This document shows, piece by piece, positions 59,263 through 64,000 of a stretch of DNA of 64,000 nucleotides. Under the pieces are notes generated by a model. It did no database searches. It was given only the letters and a program-made list of their open reading frames with translations, and had not been told where the DNA came from. Made by a program: the position numbers and the translations under genes. Numbering within the stretch: the first letter of the stretch is position 1; every line of letters begins with the position of its first letter. The stretch is taken from contig JAGFBZ010000708.1 in NCBI GenBank assembly GCA_018398805.1, forward strand, positions 1,674,001 through 1,738,000, in the 5' to 3' direction. This DNA is from Hirundichthys speculiger (lineage: Eukaryota > Chordata > Actinopteri > Beloniformes > Exocoetidae).

Positions 59263-59559
59263 TAGGGGTGAGTATTGGCAAGGACCTCGCAATATATTGC
59301 GATATTCTACCCAGTTAATATCAAAATTAAAAGTAGAGATGAAAAATCAAGTTGCTGTATATGTTCATCAGATGATATTGATCATTCAGAGGACAAATTG
59401 AGTCAAAACTGTTGCTTCAAAACAACCTATTTGTTGTTTATTATTAGTGTTTTTGCACATTTAAATGAATAAATTAATTTTCCTTAAAAAAAAACAGATA
59501 TTATATCGGGCGGCTGAAAATAGCGATATATCGCCAAATGGATTTTTTCCACACCCCTA
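59263..59559. mobile_element. hAT-like MITE family A, copy A14, inside C7
   Basis: TAGGGGTGAGTATTGGCAAG to TTTCCACACCCCTA with an internal deletion after GACCTCGCAATA. The flanks GATACCAT and GATATGAC share only the first four bases plus one. Confidence 0.88.
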
Positions 59560-59744
59560 GATATGACACGATATTCGCTTCACGATATATATATATTGCG
59601 ATATATATATTGATATTCATCTTACAATACATTTACATCATTTTCTGAAAGATTTTAAAGAGACAAAGTGAGTTTGGTGACATCTTGTGAGTGTTCCAAT
59701 GACTTTGTTTGAATTAACTGAAACTGAAAACTACATAATTTTAA

Positions 59745-60357
59745 ACCTTCTCATTGTGTGAGAAACCTGGGTGTTCTTTTTGACTCTGGGCTGGATTTTA
59801 TTCCACATATTAGAAATGTAACAAAAGCAGGTTTTTATTACCTAAAAAAACCAGAGTCCGTCCATTTCTCTCTCTTGCCAGCACGGAGGTGTTGATGCTT
59901 TTATCTCCAGTAGAACAGACTACTGTAACGTCCTGCTCTCTGGTCTTCCCAAAAAGAGTATATCCATCCTACAACTACTCCAGAATTCAGCTGCACGTAT
60001 GCTGACGAGGACCAGAGGGCGGGAACATATTACACCTGTTTTAAAATCACGTATTGGCTTCCTGTGTGTTTCAGTATTGATTTTAAGGTTCTTCTAGTTG
60101 TTTATAAATGTCTTAATGGTCTTGGGCCTTCTTATCAATCTGACCTGCTTTTGGGGTACGAGCCCTTGCGTACCCTGAGGTCCTCAGGTACCGGCCTTTT
60201 AGTTGTTCCCAGAGTCAGAACTAAAACTTATGGTGAGGCGTTGTTTTATCATTACGGCCCGCGGCTCTGGACCAGCCCACCTGAGGACACTGCAGAGACT
60301 GTTGATGCTTTTAAAGGGAAGCTCAAGACCTACCTTTTTAATTTGGCTTACAGTTAA
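59745..60357 (+). pseudogene. C-terminal reverse-transcriptase remnant of the L2-like LINE
   Basis: Fragments in shifting frames: VRNLGVLFDSGLDFIPHIRN near 59760-59815, then stops. In the last open part (to the stop at 60355-60357) are [74 protein letters not shown] and FKGKLKTYLFNLAY. These are the hallmark C-terminal words of L2-type ORF2 proteins. The catalytic FADD box is upstream and missing. Not functional. Confidence 0.88.
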
Positions 60358-60876
60358 AATCTATTTACACATTTTATCTTTTATTTATTTAACTCTAATT
60401 TTACTTCTATTTATTTCTTGCTTATTTACCTTTGTTATTTAAGTTATTAATTGAATTGTATAGTCATTCATTTATGTATTAGCTGTTCTTATTGGTTTTA
60501 AGTCTGTTTGAAATTTTATTTTCTTTAACTCCAGTGTTCTCCTCATGGGGCTCCTTCACGTCGGGAGCTACTCCTGCCTGGTTTACGGGGTCGTTGCCAT
60601 GGGGACTGTCTGTGTTCTGGGTGGGCGGGGCCTTAGCCTGTGGCTGATGTCTGCAGTGTGGGTCCTGGTCAGCCTGGGTCTGGACAGTTCCTGTGGCAGA
60701 GACCTCTGTGTTTGTGTTTGTGGGTGGGGGTGCTCTCAACATGGACTGATCCGAGATATGGTTTTCCTCACCTGGTTCATTGGTGCCATGATGGATGTCT
60801 TAGAGTCTTTTTAGAGTGGGGTCAAAGGGGGTGGGGGGGGCATGTCTACTGAGTGTGTTTGCGTGTGTGAGTGTGT

Positions 60877-60880
<4 letters not shown>

Positions 60881-60929
<49 letters not shown>

Positions 60930-60945
60930 GGGAGAGAGAGAGAGA
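60881..60945. repeat. (GA)n tract with G-run
   Basis: GAGAGAGAGAGAGAGAGAGA tract interrupted by a run of about 14 G near 60919-60932, inside the LINE 3' part. Confidence 0.92.
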
Positions 60946-61363
60946 GGATGACAGTGATTTTTACTACTGTAACTGGGTGTGTGATGGCTTTTAAGTTGTT
61001 TTTGTTTCTTCTTCTTTTTCTTGTTTAATTATTGTTTTTATTATATAAAGCACTTTGTGTTACTTGTGTGTGAAAAGGGCTTTATAAATAAATTTGATTT
61101 CATTTCATTTGAAAGCATCAATTACGCATATATGGCTGACAGGCAGCTTGCAAATGCTTAACAAAATGAATAAAAGATGTGTTGAGAAAAATAGTTTCAT
61201 TTATCTAAACAGTGCAAGTTGTTGCTTGCAAGCTTTTAAAGGTGGGACACGGAGGTTTTGGAAGAAGCTTAGAATATCAATACCCGCGGTTGAAAAATCA
61301 ATACTCTCTGGGGAAATAAAATATCGGTATATATCGCAGAATCGATAAAATTGCTCAGCTCTA

Positions 61364-62486
61364 CTAATCACGATCTGTGATTTGATGAAATCGATATTGT
61401 GACGGCCTACAAACCCGCATCAGTTTTGTCGGGAAGAACGGAGAAGCTTCTGAAAGGAAACCCAGAACGTTCACTCCAAAGACGTCATAGACTTTAAAGG
61501 CAGCACTGCCAAACACAAAGGAAATCTCTGTAAACTCCTGACTTTGAAGAAAGTAATGACTCTAAAATCTCTAAAACCTCTCTCTCATTGAGCAAATATG
61601 AGTAATTTTGGCGACCCTAACTGACCTAAAACAGCAACAGAAAAAGAAAGATGTGTCTTTTTTTCCGTGGATGTCAACTTCTGTGTGTTTGATGAGTCAC
61701 TACGACATTAAACAGTTTAAAGTTTAAAGTTCTCTAAAATGTTATAACTGATTCAAAAGAGAGTTCAGATTCTGCAACATCACAATAAAATTCTATATCT
61801 AAATTTTGTAGACATTAAATTTGTCCTTTCACACTTGATTGGTTATTTACCAAATTATACTTCCAAAGCTGTTTTGATTCCTTTTTTCTGAGCTCTGATT
61901 TCATTCTGGTATCTATTGATCTCAGAGTTTAAGGAGCTGTCTGTAACATCTGAAAATGAACATCAAATGAGTCAAAAACAACAACGCTTCATCTAAACAG
62001 GATAAATCAAGTAGTTTCTCAACCAAAAATACCAACTATTTGTGTTAACTGGAAAATCTCAACTGTCACCAATCAATTATCAATAACGACTAATTACAAC
62101 ATACACTGTTGGAATAATCATAATAAATATTATTCAATAATACATTTCAATACCAGTACAGTGTGACTGTCAGAACTGACCAGATACGATCTATGACTTT
62201 TCTATATCAATGCTTTTTGTTGAACTTGTCATCATTAAAGAGGCGTTTTCACTGAGAAGACTCCTCGTCATCATCCTGCATCACAGCGAGCAACAACGCT
62301 GAGCTCATCACGTTCATGTTCATGCTGCCGTTTCTGGACAAAAACACCAGAAGAATTTGATATGTTTGCATGAATCTTTTTTTCCTTTTTAGTATGAATT
62401 TTTATTGAAGTTTATCAGAGAAATTTCAACATTAAAGGTCAAAAAAATGCAACACGCCTCAAACGTCAGTGGATGATGGTTTTAAC
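61364..62486. other. ube2e2 intron, no gene recognised
   Basis: AT-rich unique sequence without repeats I recognise. No UBE2E exon (the expected DPPPNC end or the N-terminal Ser/Glu-rich exon) was found on the minus strand. Confidence 0.35.
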
Positions 62487-62718
62487 TAGGGGTGCACGAT
62501 AATTATCGGCCCGATAATTATGAATAAATAGCCCCAATAACATATATATTTTTGTCAACATGGCGTTGCTTCGCTCCCTCTGAAACCTGAATAACCAATA
62601 GTCAATGTTATGTTCAAGTGATGTCGGCGTAATCAGAAAAACGATTTCTCAATAAGAAAAATCAAGAATACCTCCTCATGCCAGAAAACAACTTGGTAAC
62701 TCGGTCATAATTTTCTCA

Positions 62719-63079
62719 TTACCTCCGCCAAGGAGATTATGATGAAATTTTCAGGAGTTGTCAGAAATGTGAAAAGGAAGAACTGATTTCATTTTGGCTG
62801 TGATCCGGAAGAAATCCTGGATTCTGGATCACTTTCAAATTTTAGATAACATTGCTGTCAATGGGGCCCAAACTTTTGTTTCTCAATATCTCCGTTAATT
62901 ATTGCCCAAAACTCATGAAATTTGACTCAGGGATTGACAATGGGAACCTCTATCAAATTTCAAAGGCTGATCCGGATCTGATCCAGAAGGTGGATTTTAT
63001 CGCAATCTGTAAATCACTACATGGGGGAACTGTTGCGCTTGGCGGAGGTCTGCGCTCTCAGAGTGCTTTTCTAGTTTTC
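62719..63079 (+). mobile_element. Unclassified repeat H, copy H2, inside F4
   Basis: TTACCTCCGCCAAGGAGATT to GAGTGCTTTTCTAGTTTT, colinear with H1 in reverse over more than 300 bp. F1 shows the F sequence AATTTTAGTAGTTGCTGACTT uninterrupted at the matching site. Confidence 0.8.
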
Positions 63080-63241
63080 TAACTTGAATTGACATTCACA
63101 GTATTTTCCCACATGTTACAAAAAATAAAATAGAAAAAATAGAAAAGGCTGAAAGAACGACTAGCAAACGAGGGAACAGGGGAATTTACGTTATACGTTC
63201 AATGCAGCCTGTGGCACAGCGTACTGATGAAAACAAACAAC

Positions 63242-63436
63242 ATGGCGGTGATTGTATGGAACTTCATTAAAGTTTCAGAAGAACATAGTTCGCTAGTTAT
63301 TTGTGACAATATGCTCCAAGCAAATTCCACGAGGAGGTGAAAAATAGCACAAGCTTTAATACGTCAAACCCGACCAGCCATCTGAAACATAACCATCGCT
63401 TCGACGGAGTTTTGAAATCGTATGAGGACGCCGGGC
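63242..63436 (+). pseudogene. BED-finger relic in F4
   Basis: ATGGCGGTGATTGTATGG opens MAVIVWNFIKVSEEHSSLVI then CD, with a one-base shift before what would be C-x2-C. Reading the following bases in the shifted frame gives an RGG...SHLKHNH-like block with the histidine pair. It matches F1, F2 and F3 at the DNA level and preserves the zinc-finger layout best of the four. Confidence 0.6.
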
Positions 63437-63603
63437 TGCTAAAGACGCTAACATGAGCAAGCCAGCAGCAGCCCCCCCACTCTCTCTCATCTAGCGCTTC
63501 CATGTGAAAAGAAAAAAGCAAACAAAAAAAAACTACTGAACCTCATTTACTTTGATTAAAGGCTATCGGTATTGGTTTAAAAAAAAATTATGGTGCATCC
63601 CTA

Positions 63604-64000
63604 GTTTTAACTATTTGTGATATTAATGTTGTCCTTAATAACTTTGCTTAAGATTATTTTCCAGCCCTAATTTGAGATTCAGCAGTGCCTGATATTTATA
63701 ACCAGCAGAGGACCGTCAGACAACAGAAACATCAATGATTCACCCAGAATGAAGCTCTCATTTATTTCAGGAAACTGAATTATCATGTTCAGATTGTGGG
63801 AAGTCGTCTTTATGGGCTCTGAGACGAGCGCTGAGGGTCTCCAGTCAACAAAAACAGGATCAATTACTGAACAAGAACAAAACCACAGCTCTGGAACACA
63901 CAATAAAAACTAAAACGTCACACAAACTGGTTTGTGTGATGTTATTCAAGGTTCCTGGACTAAAAAAAAAAGAACCATTAATGTCACATTCACATACAGG
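63604..64000. other. ube2e2 intron, end of window
   Basis: Unique AT-rich sequence with an A-run at 63962-63971. No exon seen. Confidence 0.35.

Larger units (their letters stand above)
59731..61110 (+). mobile_element. L2-like LINE, 5'-truncated, inside C7
   Basis: Splits the C sequence GAATTAACTGAA / AAGCATCAATTACG. It carries the end of a reverse-transcriptase ORF and then a 3' part ending AAAGGGCTTTATAAATAAAT then TTGATTTCATTTCATTT, the usual style of fish L2/Maui 3' ends. A (GA)n tract and a G-run occur at about 60881-60945. Confidence 0.88.
59227..61363. mobile_element. hAT-like MITE C7 hosting A14 and an L2-like LINE
   Basis: Family C, reverse orientation, from TGGGGCTGTAGCGATACAC to ATTGCTCAGCTCTA, bounded by a perfect 8-bp duplication CTAATCAC (59219-59226, 61364-61371) although 2.1 kb apart. 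Of this length only about 0.4 kb is C; A14 and the LINE account for the rest. Confidence 0.95.
62487..63603 (+). mobile_element. hAT-like family F, copy F4, hosting H2
   Basis: Ends TAGGGGTGCACGATAATTATC and AATTATGGTGCATCCCTA; perfect 8-bp duplication GTTTTAAC (62479-62486, 63604-63611). H2 is inserted at 62719-63079. The plus strand has the BED relic. Confidence 0.94.

Overview
This is nuclear DNA of a ray-finned (teleost) fish: vertebrate split genes with GT-AG introns, a CpG island, and dense fish-type repeats (hAT and Tc1/mariner MITEs, PIF/Harbinger-like, RTE/Rex3-like, Rex1-like and L2-like LINE fragments). Nothing is bacterial, viral or organellar, and I see no operon, CRISPR array, rRNA or tRNA.

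Only two protein-coding genes are supported. Both are on the minus strand and in tandem, and both encode class E ubiquitin-conjugating (E2) enzymes. ube2e2 (paralogue assigned mainly by gene order) has its last three coding exons at 49421-49553, 31951-32098 and 16420-16517. They join in frame as S-AGPKGDN...PPK / VTFRTR...DCNP / ADPLV...KRYAT-stop, across introns of 17.3 and 15.4 kb. Its N-terminal exons lie beyond 64 kb, and a likely 3' UTR runs down to about 15745. ube2e1 has its first coding exon at 677-852 and the rest lies to the left of the window. A CpG island at about 1690-2180 with a consensus minus-strand donor at 1990/1991 looks like its promoter and non-coding first exon. About 13.5 kb of intergenic DNA separates the genes. 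The order ube2e2 then ube2e1, head to tail, matches my recollection of the human 3p24 locus.

Nearly everything else is intronic or intergenic DNA built from transposons inserted into one another. I gave letters to families seen repeatedly: A (TAGGGGTG..., about 14 copies), C (TAGRGCTG..., 7 copies), E (GATTAATC-rich, 4 copies), F (TAGGGRTGCACGATAA..., 4 copies with a BED-finger relic), plus single hAT-like elements D, G, I, M, P and Q. Many copies have 8-bp target duplications readable from the sequence. B, J, K and R are TA-inserted Tc1/mariner-like elements, X is Harbinger-like and H is unclassified. Several nests can be ordered in time because a second copy in the window shows the empty site: 17.6-21.1 kb (four elements), 13.9-15.5 kb (three), 25.9-28.5 kb (three), 59.2-61.4 kb (three).

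Three expanded tandem arrays stand out: an 11-bp minisatellite (3.9-5.1 kb), a 15-bp minisatellite (8.8-9.2 kb) and a 31-bp satellite (41.6-43.9 kb) interrupted by a hAT element. The most unusual signals are two hAT-family insertions flanked by direct repeats of about 24 bp instead of 8, a hAT MITE with one terminus present three times in tandem within one perfect target duplication, and a His4-Gln9 insert in the ube2e1 N-terminus. I found no convincing new gene system. The value of the window lies in transposon archaeology around a conserved E2 pair.
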